From contig JAJYRM010000044.1 in NCBI GenBank assembly GCA_021794075.1, forward strand, positions 1-32,565: DNA of 32,565 bases, given 5' to 3'. The notes below the pieces were generated by a model that saw only the letters and a program-made list of their open reading frames with translations, was not told the DNA's origin and did not search any database. A program made the position numbers and the translations under genes. This DNA is from Bacteroidota bacterium (GTDB lineage Bacteria > Bacteroidota > Ignavibacteria > Kryptoniales > JAKASW01). Of the stretch, positions 6,308-15,147 are shown in pieces; position 1 is the first letter of the stretch; each line of letters opens with the position of its first letter.

Positions 6308-7216
6308 TTATTTCGTTTTTGTGCCTTTCGGCTGTATGATCCACTCTATCGGACTCCGTATCTGACCGATCTCCTTCTTGCTAACATGCGTGTATATCTC
6401 CGTCGTCCTCACGCTTCGATGGCCTAACAATTCCTGAATGAATTTAATATCCGTCCCTTGTTCGAGCAAATGCGTCGCGAACGCGTGCCTGAGTGAGTGT
6501 ATCGACACGGCCTTGATTATTCCCGCCTTGGCAGCCGCTTTCTCAAATACCCGCTCCGCACTCCTTATAGAATATGGCTTACCCTCCGACTGCCCTTCGA
6601 AAAGCCATTTCTTCGGTCGATACGCGGCCCAATACTCACGCAGCCCTTCCAATACTACTTCCGAAAGTACGGTGTACCTGTCTTTCTTCCCCTTCCCGTC
6701 ATGAACGTGAATCATCATACGGTCGCTGTCGATATCTTCCGGCTTCAACCGCACAACCTCACCCACCCTTAGCCCGGCAGAATATACCAGCATCAGCATT
6801 ATTCTATGCTTCTGATTCCCCAATGACGCAAATATACTCTTTACTTCATTGAGAGAAAGAACGACCGGCAATTTCTGCCCTTTCAACGGACGCGGAATCC
6901 CCGCAATCGCAAAAGGACGCTTGTATAGCTCTACATACAAAAACCTCATCGCGCTGATTACCTGGCTTATCGTGCCTGAAGTAAAATTCCTGTCATGGAT
7001 CAGGTGCAATAGGTAGTCGCGAATCTCCTGCTCGTTCAGCTCTCTCGGATGTCTTGGCGAAATGTACCTCGTGAACTCCAGCAGATGGCTCTTGTATGCC
7101 TTGTAAGTTTTGTTCGAATAATTCCTCAGCCTCATCTCCTCCCTCAATACCGCGAACAGCCCACCCGACCTCGGAAAACTCTTCGCCTCTTCAGACCCTT
7201 TTCTCGTCTCCTCCAT
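6308..7216 (-). CDS. XerC/D-like tyrosine recombinase at the head of the cassette array
   Basis: A 302-residue tyrosine recombinase with all catalytic residues: SAGLRVGEVV (Arg I), GKGKKDRYTVL (Lys), HSLRHAFATH (HxxR), LLGHRSVRTTEIYTHVS (His and nucleophile Tyr). The N-terminal core-binding (SAM-like) domain covers about residues 20-110. Between the Lys motif and the HxxR motif there are only about 55 residues (YRPKKWLFEGQSEGKPYS), so the extra segment that marks IntI integrases is absent. It resembles the integrase in the nearby IS91-like element, sharing the MRLRN segment and the YRP-WLF stretch. It runs in the same direction as the cassettes and ends just before the array junction, the place of an integron integrase. 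A strong GAGGAGG precedes the ATG. It could be a lone relic of another IS91-type element. Confidence 0.9.
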   Translation of the reverse strand: MEETRKGSEEAKSFPRSGGLFAVLREEMRLRNYSNKTYKAYKSHLLEFTRYISPRHPRELNEQEIRDYLLHLIHDRNFTSGTISQVISAMRFLYVELYKRPFAIAGIPRPLKGQKLPVVLSLNEVKSIFASLGNQKHRIMLMLVYSAGLRVGEVVRLKPEDIDSDRMMIHVHDGKGKKDRYTVLSEVVLEGLREYWAAYRPKKWLFEGQSEGKPYSIRSAERVFEKAAAKAGIIKAVSIHSLRHAFATHLLEQGTDIKFIQELLGHRSVRTTEIYTHVSKKEIGQIRSPIEWIIQPKGTKTK

Positions 7217-7361
7217 TGTCTATCCTCCTCTGATTATCTCCGGCAGAATCGCCCTCCGCGCGCCAAAAGCCGGAGCAGTTCCTCATCTTACCTTCAAACT
7301 CTTTTCTATTATCCGGAAAACCGGGGCCGGCATCCCTCGGCCCCGTGTCGTCCATTTCTTC

Positions 7362-8054
7362 TCACTTCGTCGGCTGAGCCGCGGGCTCTTCCAACCGCAC
7401 CTTGTGTCGCTGACCGATGTCCTTTATCACCCGCGCCTCCCAGTACTCGTTGTAAAACTGCGTATCACTCGCTTTGTACACTTCCATCAGGTTGTCGATC
7501 TGGTTCTCGAGTATCCCCATCGCCTCCGCGAAGCTTTCGTACAAACTGGAACGCGCCCCCTTCCGTCGTGCCATGCTGCTCTCGCGCTCCCCTATCGCCC
7601 CCTCGAACGCGTCGATCTTCTCCTTCAGTGAGACCAACTTGGCTTCCGATATCCCGTACTCGCCAACCTCGCCAAGACTCTCGACGCACAGCTCGTGGAT
7701 CGTCCTCGCCCTTGCCACGAGCTCCGTGTCCCTCATGTACCTCAGCTCCGATTCCGTCACTTTCGACTTGCTCGCTATCTCCTGATCACCCACAATGTGT
7801 CCGTACGCGCGAAGCGCCATCGCTATAGGTACCAGCAACCCTAGCAACGCGTCTTCAGCTCCCGCCTTTATGAGCGTCTTCCCTGATGTCGCCGTCATCG
7901 TCTCCCTAACCTTCTCCTTAATCTTCAATGTGACCGCTTCAAGTCTCTCCTGCGCGTTTAGCAGCGCCCCCAATGTCAGCTTCGACTTGTTCCCCGTCAG
8001 GAGCGACGTGACTCCCTCCAGCATTGTCAGCCGGTTTTCATCATCTTTCGTCAT
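7362..8054 (-). CDS. Conserved helical hypothetical protein
   Basis: About 230 residues, soluble, almost wholly alpha-helical by composition, with no signal peptide or membrane segment. Visible stretches include SELRYMRDTELVARARTI, IDAFEGAIGERESSMARRKG and FYNEYWEARVIKDIGQRHK. I recall similar proteins without assigned function from Bacteroidota-type genomes but cannot name a family. The ATG at 8054 is seven bases after AAGGAG; a GTG one codon earlier is possible. It lies 145 bases upstream of the recombinase on the same strand and the coding strand is GC-rich like its surroundings. No function is proposed. Confidence 0.8.
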   Translation of the reverse strand: MTKDDENRLTMLEGVTSLLTGNKSKLTLGALLNAQERLEAVTLKIKEKVRETMTATSGKTLIKAGAEDALLGLLVPIAMALRAYGHIVGDQEIASKSKVTESELRYMRDTELVARARTIHELCVESLGEVGEYGISEAKLVSLKEKIDAFEGAIGERESSMARRKGARSSLYESFAEAMGILENQIDNLMEVYKASDTQFYNEYWEARVIKDIGQRHKVRLEEPAAQPTK

Positions 8055-8872
8055 CACAATTCTCCTTTAATGACTGGTTAACTTATCAGTTAAGGGGACT
8101 CCAAACCGTTTCCCGCAAGCCCCTCCTGCGGCGGCAATCTATCTGAATACCGGATCTTTTCTCCAAAGCGTCATCCTTCAATACCCGGGAAATTGCCATT
8201 ATGGCACGACGTACCAACACCCGGATCCGGGCACCTTCCATCCGGTCACGCACACCTTTCTTCCGGACAGACTGTCCTTCCATCCGGGAATCCCAACCCG
8301 ACATTATGTCCCGATAAGATGTCATTATGGCACACCCATCCCTTATTATTCTTACCGAACTTCTTATCCGGACAATCGAACTTATCGCGGGCGTGACAGC
8401 AAACATCGTCCCGAAAGATGGAAATATATTCCATATAATCTCACTTGCCATTATGGCACGCCTGAACGGCATTATTCCAACCGACAAACCATAGCGCAGA
8501 CCGCATCGCTTCATCCAGATGCGCCGGGCCCCTCTTCGACGCCCTCCATCGGAATCACTCGCGAACCCGGCTAGCGTTCTCTCAGCCCATCCGGGCATTA
8601 ATCGTTTAGGTTTGTCCTCTGGTCCGGCCGGGCTGGTCTCTCTTCGCCGGCCTTCCGTCTATCACTATCCGGCAGATTCAATTCGTCTGCCTTCTCCTTC
8701 CGAAAATCCGTCCCGCCTCTCAGAATTGTGAAGCAACCCGCCTAGGTAGCCCGGACATTCGGATTATCGGGGATGATTCTAAGTCCATCCCTTGTTCTAT
8801 CGACGCTCGTCTCGAATCTACAACTTCCTCGACGCGGATTCAATATGATACTTCACTTCAGGACCTCTCCCG
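8055..8872. repeat. Unassigned stretch with four spaced CATTATG palindromes
   Basis: No convincing gene is seen in about 800 bases. Four 11-base near-palindromes occur: GCCATTATGGC (8195-8205), GACATTATGTC (8300-8310), GTCATTATGGC (8321-8331) and GCCATTATGGC (8447-8457). Copies one and four share 16 bases, TTGCCATTATGGCACG. Copies one, three and four are exactly 126 bases apart. Many short TCCGG/CCGGA runs fill the rest, notably at 8220-8300. A 170-codon minus-strand frame (8598-8086) covers the area, with the palindromes reading as repeated (A/D)IM(A/S/T). Its Arg-rich composition and overlap with open frames on the other strand argue against a real protein. It could hold repeated protein-binding sites or an RNA. 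Confidence 0.45.
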
Positions 8873-11800
8873 TCACTTCCCTGAAAGTACCGCGCCGACG
8901 ACCTTCAGCACCTCCGCCGTCTTGTAAGGTTTCTGAATGAAATGACTGACTCCGATCTTTTCCAATTCATCCTTAACCTCGGGGGCGATGAATCCGCTCG
9001 CCACTATTACATTCACCATTCCTGAGACTTTCTTAATGCGCCTGACCACTTCCTCGCCGCCCACTTTCGGAAGGCCGAGGTCCGAAAGGACCAGGTCGAT
9101 CCGCTCTTTGTTGGCAATGAATGTCGCGACCCCTTCTTCGCCGTCTGCCGCCAAAATTACCTTGTGCCCTTCCAGGGTCAGCACCGATCTAAGAAGGTCC
9201 CTCAGCATCTCCTCGTCTTCGATCACGAGTATGTTTCCAGCCTCCGCCCGATCGGAACTTGACGCGTGGGAACGGGGAGGCGCATCTTCGATTCGCTGCT
9301 TCACGACCGGGAAGTAAATCGTGAATGCGGTTCCCTTGCCCGGCTCGCTTTGCACGTCGATGAACCCTTTATGGCTTTCGACTATCCCGTAAACAACGGA
9401 TAGTCCGAGTCCCGTCCCCTTTCCGACTCCCTTAGTCGTGAAGAACGGCTCGAATATTTTCTGCCTCACATCTTCGTCCATGCCGCTCCCGCTGTCGGAA
9501 ACGCGGAGCTCGACATATTTTTCAGATGTCGCTCCCTGATGGGACCTCCTAAGAGTGGAGCCGGAAACCAGCCCAGTGGCAATCGAAAGTATCCCTCCCC
9601 TCGGCATGGCGTCTCGCGCATTCAGACAAATGTTCAGCAGGATCTGGTGGATCTGGGTCGTGTTTGCCATTACGGGAGGTATCGCCGGATCGAGATCTGT
9701 CCGGATTTCGATCGTCTTTGGAAACGTTTCGTCCATGAGCCTCTGCATTTCCACGATGGTGTCGTTAATGATCACCGGATTGAAGGTGACATCTGTTTTC
9801 CGGGCAAAAGTCAAAAGCTGCTGAACGAGAGACTTTCCTCGATCGGCAGATTTCGATATAGCCAGCATCCCGCGCCGGAACTTCTCCCTGTCGTACTCGG
9901 ATTGGCCGAGAAGATCCGAATATCCGAGTATCACCCCGAGTATGTTATTGAAATCGTGGGCGATCCCCGCCGCGATGTTGCCTAACCCTTCAAGCTTCTG
10001 AGTCTGGATAAACTGACGTTCCAGCGTCCTAATCTCCGTAATGTCCTTCGCCATTCCTGAAATGACGTCTCTGTCCAGCGACGCGTTGATAAGGACATTG
10101 CGCACCTTTCCTGTTTTTGTCCTCAACTCAACTTCCCTGTTCTGGTCCGTTTTGCCGAAAGTCCGCAGCTCGTCAGTAAGACCCGCGCTATCCTCCAGGT
10201 CCCTGTACAGTGACGAGAAACTGACGGACATCAGCTCCTGCGGAGAATCGTACTCCAGCATGTCCGACATCGCCTTGTTGACATAGATGATGGTCCCGCT
10301 GAGATTCACCTTGTACACTCCGACAAGGGCGTTCTCGACAAGTTCCCTGTACTTCTTCTCGGAGTCGCTAATCTCCTTCTCCATCTTCTTATGCTCGCTC
10401 GTGTCGCGCGCGACCCAGAGAACGCTGCTCTCATTCATTGGAGAGACCGTCGCCGACCGCCAGCGCTCCTCTCCTCCGATGACCATCGTGTATTCCAGAG
10501 CGTGAGTCTTACCCGTCCGGAGGGTTTCCCTGACGACGCCTAAGAACTGGCTCGCCTGTTCGTCCGGTAGAATGTCGAAAAATGTCCTCCCGATCATTTC
10601 ATCGGCCGGTCTGTATAAAAGCGATTCATCTGTCGGGGCAATGTTGACATACCTTCCGTCCGAATCTATCGCCATGACGATATCGTGCATCGCTTCGAAG
10701 AGGGCGCGAAGTTCCGCTTCGGAACGCTTCAGCGCCTCATCCACGACGCGCTTCTCCGTGACATCAAACCCGACTCCTACCAGCCCGTTGACCGATCCGT
10801 CGCTCCCGCGCAAAGGTACCTTGGTCGTCAGAACCCAGTGTTCCTTTCCGTTCACATCGGCAAGACATTCTTCTTTGGCAATTATCGATTCGCCGTTCTC
10901 TATCACTCTCCGGTCGTCTTCGAAGTATCTCTCCGCGATTTCCTTTGGATAGACTTCAAAGTCCGTCTTGCCGAAAATCTCTTCTTCCGACGAAAGTCTG
11001 CCGAACTGCTGGACGTCGACAGGATTCGCTATGACTTTCCTATAATTCCTGTCCTTGACATAAATGGCGTGCGGGATGTTGTCGATGAGCGTCCTTAAGA
11101 GCACCCGCTCCTTTTCTATTTCTTCCTCCGCTAGCTTTCTTTCAGTAATATCCCTCAGCACGCCGTCGATCCGTACAAGTCGTCCCCCTTCATAAACCGG
11201 GACCGAATTGTCTTCCATGAACCGGCGGGAGCCGTCTTTGCACTTCCACCATTGCTCCCAGACAGGGGCGTGATCCGTCTCTTCAGTCTGCATTTCATTC
11301 ATCACAGGATCCGGATCGGTCGGGCTGTCCCCTTCGATCACTGAAAGGAGGAAAGGCCACCTCCCTCCCTTCCGTTTTATGTCATCCATCGAATAGCCGA
11401 GAATCTTCTCGAAGGCCGGACTGATATATTCGAATTCACCGGTCTTCCCGTTTACACTATAAATGATATCGCTAATTGAGCCCGATATCCTGGCCAGGAT
11501 ATCCTGAGATGATCTGAGCTCCTTCTGTACGCGCTTCTGTTCGGTAATCTCGGTGGTGATCCCCACCAGCCCGGCAATCTTGCCGCTCTCGTCCCGGATC
11601 GGTATCTTCGAAACCAGCTCCCATATCTCGTGCCCGTCCGGATCGATCGAATGTTCCTCCCTGTTCAATATCGAGATCCCGTCCCGAACCACTTCCTCGT
11701 CTTCCCGCGTGAATGCCTCCGCCCTGCTCGCCGGATAAACTTCCGCGTCGGTCTTCCCTATGATCTCCGATTCCGACCCGATCTTTCTCCCCACCGAAAG

Positions 11801-12322
11801 TCCTACTCTCCGGAGATGAGCAGGGTTCGCGATTATCTTTCGAAGCTCTTTATCTTTCACGAAGATCGCGTTAGGAAGATTATCGATTAGAGTCTTCAAA
11901 AGTATGTGTTCGTTCCGGAATCCTTCTTCCGAATTCATCTCGCGAACCGAAATATCCACGGCGGATCCGATCACACCTATCACTCTATCCATATCTTCCA
12001 GGCGCGGAACAGTCCTGTCCTCCATCCAAACGTATTCGGAAGTAGCGGCCGATTTTATCCTATACTCAGTTGTCCGCGGAGCCTTTGACTCAAAGACCTT
12101 CCGCCAGCTCTCGGCAAGTCTCTCCCTGTCATCGGGATGCACTGACGAAATCCAGGGGTTGCCTTTCCCCTTCGTTTGTCTTGGATTGTAACCCAACAAT
12201 CTTTCGGCGCCTTCACTTATGTAATCGAGCGAGTGTTCCGACTTGTCCCCGCCGCTCAGCGTCGCGTATATTACCTCCCTCGAGTAGGCTTGATAAGTTT
12301 TGGAAGGATCATCCTTGTTCAT
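8873..12322 (-). CDS. Six-PAS hybrid sensor histidine kinase with C-terminal receiver
   Basis: A 1149-residue soluble sensor kinase. In order it has six PAS domains (about 20-130, 140-265, 270-395, 400-525, 535-650, 655-775). A dimerisation/phosphoacceptor region follows, with its His in AAGIAHDFNNILG (about 800), then an HATPase_c domain with NARDAMPRGG, DSGSGMDEDV and GTGLGLSVVYGIVE. A receiver domain (about 1030-1148) ends the protein, with acidic VIEDEE, phosphoacceptor Asp in LVLSDLGLP and Lys in IQKPYK. The HDFNN-type H-box groups it with hybrid kinases whose receiver is often the output. PAS 2 and 4 are close copies (LIDNLPNAIFVKD versus LIDNIPHAIYVKD), showing internal duplication. 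No transmembrane segment is present, so it senses a cytoplasmic signal. There is no response regulator gene beside it. AAGGAG precedes the ATG. Confidence 0.95.
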   Translation of the reverse strand: MNKDDPSKTYQAYSREVIYATLSGGDKSEHSLDYISEGAERLLGYNPRQTKGKGNPWISSVHPDDRERLAESWRKVFESKAPRTTEYRIKSAATSEYVWMEDRTVPRLEDMDRVIGVIGSAVDISVREMNSEEGFRNEHILLKTLIDNLPNAIFVKDKELRKIIANPAHLRRVGLSVGRKIGSESEIIGKTDAEVYPASRAEAFTREDEEVVRDGISILNREEHSIDPDGHEIWELVSKIPIRDESGKIAGLVGITTEITEQKRVQKELRSSQDILARISGSISDIIYSVNGKTGEFEYISPAFEKILGYSMDDIKRKGGRWPFLLSVIEGDSPTDPDPVMNEMQTEETDHAPVWEQWWKCKDGSRRFMEDNSVPVYEGGRLVRIDGVLRDITERKLAEEEIEKERVLLRTLIDNIPHAIYVKDRNYRKVIANPVDVQQFGRLSSEEEIFGKTDFEVYPKEIAERYFEDDRRVIENGESIIAKEECLADVNGKEHWVLTTKVPLRGSDGSVNGLVGVGFDVTEKRVVDEALKRSEAELRALFEAMHDIVMAIDSDGRYVNIAPTDESLLYRPADEMIGRTFFDILPDEQASQFLGVVRETLRTGKTHALEYTMVIGGEERWRSATVSPMNESSVLWVARDTSEHKKMEKEISDSEKKYRELVENALVGVYKVNLSGTIIYVNKAMSDMLEYDSPQELMSVSFSSLYRDLEDSAGLTDELRTFGKTDQNREVELRTKTGKVRNVLINASLDRDVISGMAKDITEIRTLERQFIQTQKLEGLGNIAAGIAHDFNNILGVILGYSDLLGQSEYDREKFRRGMLAISKSADRGKSLVQQLLTFARKTDVTFNPVIINDTIVEMQRLMDETFPKTIEIRTDLDPAIPPVMANTTQIHQILLNICLNARDAMPRGGILSIATGLVSGSTLRRSHQGATSEKYVELRVSDSGSGMDEDVRQKIFEPFFTTKGVGKGTGLGLSVVYGIVESHKGFIDVQSEPGKGTAFTIYFPVVKQRIEDAPPRSHASSSDRAEAGNILVIEDEEMLRDLLRSVLTLEGHKVILAADGEEGVATFIANKERIDLVLSDLGLPKVGGEEVVRRIKKVSGMVNVIVASGFIAPEVKDELEKIGVSHFIQKPYKTAEVLKVVGAVLSGK

Positions 12323-12932
12323 GCTCGTCTCCTTGAGAAGTCAATCCGGTTCGTTTAAGTTGGCAAAAAATCATAACCGTTTTGGCCCCACGATGAGTAT
12401 ATGCCATTTCGTAGCTAAGGTAACAAATCGGACTTAGAAAGTCAGCAAAACCGCAATCTTTAAGATCATCGGACCGGCCGACCGCTTCCCAATTATTACT
12501 ATCGGAGCGATTGGTTAAGTTTCCAGAGACTGGGAATAAATTACACACGCCTATCCATCAGGTTCGTATCCCGGCCACAGGCCTAAATCAGTCGCCCCGT
12601 TTCTAATGAGACTGTCGGCGGCGATATTCCGAACATTTGTTCAGCCTTGAAAAACAATGCACAATCAAATATCTTTATTGCGTCGGTAGCAGAAGGAACA
12701 GGGATCATCTTTCGTATGCTCGATATCCAATGACTGTTCCGCTTTCTACGAACACAGAGTCTTCCAATCTCATGAGGCCGAATAATCCTCGGTTCTAATC
12801 GCCCTGCGGCACAAAACGCCGAGAGAGCGCGAGTGGACTTTTTAGCAGCGATTTCTTTGCTGAGCACACGAGATCATAATACCGCGATGTGCGCGGAACA
12901 ACTACAGATACTTTGACTGGAGGTAAACAACG
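12323..12932. other. Non-coding spacer between the divergent kinase and rho genes
   Basis: About 600 bases with no supported gene. The two flanking genes diverge, so promoters for both should lie here. On the plus strand the last 100 bases before rho contain a CATAAT (12873-12878) that could be a -10 box, but no well spaced -35 partner is clear. No Rho_N helical domain could be read in any frame upstream of rho. The length would allow a long rho leader, in keeping with the known self-control of rho in other bacteria, but I see no specific structure to support this. Confidence 0.4.
12919..12924 (+). promoter_or_regulatory. Shine-Dalgarno sequence that sets the rho start
   Basis: GGAGGT ends eight bases before ATA at 12933-12935 and five bases before ACG at 12930-12932. 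An in-frame stop TAA lies at 12924-12926, overlapping its last base. No ATG, GTG, TTG or CTG exists in the rho frame between this site and codon 55, so this ribosome binding site points to a non-standard start codon. Confidence 0.6.
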
Positions 12933-14075
12933 ATAACGTTCTCGGGAATTCTCGAAATTGAACGAGGTGGTCCCAAAGGGGCACAGCATTCGCGTGGCGA
13001 CCGGTTTAACCGGCAGCCTCGTGAAAGAGGCTTCATAAGAAACCTCACGCTTTCACTTGGTCAGAGCAAGAGCGACATCTTCGTCCCTGAATCCATGATC
13101 TCTCGATATAACCTGCGCCAGGGAGTCCTAATCTCGGGAAGCGCGGCCAACGGAAATGGGAAGGGACTTGAGGCAAAGAACATCGAAACAATCAACGGCG
13201 TCAATCCGGATGAATGGAAGACATTGGCGGAGTTCTCAGCGCACGACGCGGTTTCGCCGAACGAGCTGATAAGGCTCGAAGGACCGGGCTCCGATCCCGC
13301 TATGCGCATTGTCGACCTCTTCTGCCCTCTCGGCAAAGGACAGCGCGCTCTCATAGTCTCGCCTCCCAAGGCTGGAAAGACGATCTTGATGCAGCAGATC
13401 GCCCATGCCATCAGTCAGAATAATCCGAATATGGATCTGATCGTCCTCCTTATCGACGAACGTCCCGAGGAGGTTACCGATATGAAGCGGTCAGTGCGCG
13501 GTGAGGTCTTCGCGAGTTCCAACGATAACGACCTCGCGAGCCACGTCAGGCTCGCGCAGCTGGTCCCTGAGTACGCGAAAAGAAAAGTCGAAACCGGCAG
13601 AGATGTCGTCCTCCTCCTCGATTCCCTTACAAGACTCGGACGCGCGTTCAACGTCCACCAGAAAAGTAGCGGCAGGACGATGTCCGGCGGAGTGGATATA
13701 AGAGCGCTCGAAGTTCCCAAGAGAATATTCGGAGCCGCTAGAAAATTCGAAGGGGCGGGTTCACTAACCATTATCGCCACTATACTCGTCGATACCAACT
13801 CTCGAATGGACGAGCTCATCTTTCAGGAATTCAAAGGGACCGGAAACATGGAGCTCGTCCTTGACCGGGATCTGGCCAATGAAAGGATTTTCCCCGCGAT
13901 TAATCTCGGCGTCTCAGGCACGCGACGGGAAGAACTCCTCTTCGGCGATTCGCTTAGAGAGCATCAGGAGCTCAGGAGATCCATTGCTCGAATGTCTCCC
14001 CGCGAAGCGATGCAGAACGTTCTTAAACTGATCCATCGCTACCCTTCAAACGAAAAGCTCCTCTCCAATTTCTAA
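12933..14075 (+). CDS. rho: Transcription termination factor Rho, apparent non-AUG start
   Basis: Rho is a hexameric RNA helicase that ends transcription. The frame opens after TAA 12924-12926. From 12933 it gives about 380 residues: a short RNA-binding domain (FSGILEIERGG, RERGFIRN, SKSDIFVPESMISRYNLRQG), then the ATPase core with Walker A SPPKAGKT, Walker B VVLLLDSLTRLGRAFN, Q-loop SSGRTMSGGVD, and R-loop GTGNMELVLDRDLANERIFP. The C-terminus is complete. The first ATG (13095) lies inside the RNA-binding domain and would delete most of it. The only good ribosome binding site (12919-12924) points to ATA 12933, or ACG 12930. Either a rare start codon is used, or an ATG was changed to ATA by mutation or sequencing error. 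The N-terminal helical Rho_N domain of E. coli Rho is absent. Confidence 0.93.
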   Translation: MTFSGILEIERGGPKGAQHSRGDRFNRQPRERGFIRNLTLSLGQSKSDIFVPESMISRYNLRQGVLISGSAANGNGKGLEAKNIETINGVNPDEWKTLAEFSAHDAVSPNELIRLEGPGSDPAMRIVDLFCPLGKGQRALIVSPPKAGKTILMQQIAHAISQNNPNMDLIVLLIDERPEEVTDMKRSVRGEVFASSNDNDLASHVRLAQLVPEYAKRKVETGRDVVLLLDSLTRLGRAFNVHQKSSGRTMSGGVDIRALEVPKRIFGAARKFEGAGSLTIIATILVDTNSRMDELIFQEFKGTGNMELVLDRDLANERIFPAINLGVSGTRREELLFGDSLREHQELRRSIARMSPREAMQNVLKLIHRYPSNEKLLSNF

Positions 14076-14548
14076 GTCGGCACACGCGGAGCCGTCCACG
14101 AATAGGGCCGGGCAGCTCTAGTCTAATTCTATCCGCAGTCCGCATATCGCCCTTTACGAACCACATTAATCTTGCGGTGAAGATGCCTTCTTCCGCCTCT
14201 CCTTTGGAATGGGGTAACGGAACTCAATGCCAGCAAAATCCGCTGACGGACCCCCTCGGCCATGCGTAGGGAAATAGTAACGCGCGATTACGGAAATGTT
14301 ACGATACAAGCAGTGACGGTTTCACCAACACGTTGCAATCGGGCTAAATTGAAAGTATTGATCTCGGCATAAGCGTTGCATTAGATAGCACGGACGCTCT
14401 CCACCGTACGCGCCGGCCGGCACACGGCGGTCTTTTTGAGACCATGTAAGGGAGTGTTGCATCAAGAGATGCAATGATAACTATTTTTTTTGAGTGAGCA
14501 TTAGACCATTTCAGCAAAGGCTTTAGGCCACCCAGCACGGAGTTTTGT
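14076..14548. other. Spacer between rho and the first DUF4402 gene, with two small hairpins
   Basis: About 470 bases without a gene. Near its end are a 5-bp hairpin GGTCT/AGACC (14429-14443) and a perfect 7-bp inverted repeat TTGCATC-AAGA-GATGCAA (14457-14474). A run of eight T lies at 14484-14491. The T run is too far from either stem for a classical terminator. The inverted repeat sits about 75 bases before the next start codon and could be a protein-binding site. No clear rho terminator was found. Confidence 0.35.
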
Positions 14549-15043
14549 ATGAAAAGATATATTTCAATCGCGCTAGTCCTTACCGCATTTTGGGCTACCA
14601 ATTCTTTTGCCCAGGTCTCAGGCACCGCGACAGCTACCGTCAACCTCACCGTAAACGCCCAGGTGACCGTGACAACGGTGCGTGACCTCAATTTCCCTTC
14701 TCATGTTCAGGACTCAACCGCGGCTGCAGTCAATCCCAATTCCGACGGGACCGAGGCGGCATATCTAATTTTGCAGACCTCGGCGAATCATTCCTGCTCA
14801 GTCTCCTACACGAACACTCCGATGACCTTTACAACTGGAAGTATCAGCTGGACCCCTTCACTTGTGGGAGCTACCACTTCTACAAATCAGACCTCCGCTA
14901 CTTCCGTGTCGAGCGGCTCAAACGTGACAACCAGCGGTACAGGTTACTACTACTTCTGGGTTGGCGGCACGACCGCGCCGATTACGAACACCCTCCCTGC
15001 GGGAGCTTACCAGGGCACGTTCGACCTGACTGTGACTTACTGA
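14549..15043 (+). CDS. Secreted DUF4402-like protein, paralog 1
   Basis: A 164-residue protein with a signal peptide (MKRYISIALVLTAFWATNSFAQ, cleavage after about residue 21). A beta-rich domain follows with the DUF4402 pattern: TATVNLTVNAQVTVTTVRDLNF at its start, a central NPNSDGTEAAYLIL, then YYYFWVGGT and the closing GAYQGTFDLTVTY. Members of this family are exported and resemble pilin or adhesin-type beta sandwiches; their function is mostly unknown. It is the first of three such genes in tandem. The ATG follows a GGAG by seven bases. No chaperone, usher or sortase gene lies nearby, so assembly into a pilus is not supported here. Confidence 0.8.
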   Translation: MKRYISIALVLTAFWATNSFAQVSGTATATVNLTVNAQVTVTTVRDLNFPSHVQDSTAAAVNPNSDGTEAAYLILQTSANHSCSVSYTNTPMTFTTGSISWTPSLVGATTSTNQTSATSVSSGSNVTTSGTGYYYFWVGGTTAPITNTLPAGAYQGTFDLTVTY

Positions 15044-15147
15044 AGCGCTTCGAGGCCGATAAAACAGCTTCTTTACGGGAATGCAAATCGGTCACGAGAT
15101 ATCCCCAGTACTTGCTTGACTCCCACTGATATCTGATATTGGTAACG

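Noticed and set aside
7049-7828. 259-residue plus-strand open frame
   Set aside because: It lies antisense to two well supported genes, is rich in Ser, Arg and Pro and has no family signs.
8086-8598. 170-residue minus-strand open frame
   Set aside because: It is Arg- and Met-rich with short repeats, has no recognised fold, overlaps open frames on the other strand and has no clear ribosome binding site. It is kept only as part of a repeat-bearing stretch.
13095-14075. rho starting at the first ATG, 326 residues
   Set aside because: This would remove most of the RNA-binding domain, whose sequence is readable upstream in the same frame, and there is no ribosome binding site before this ATG.
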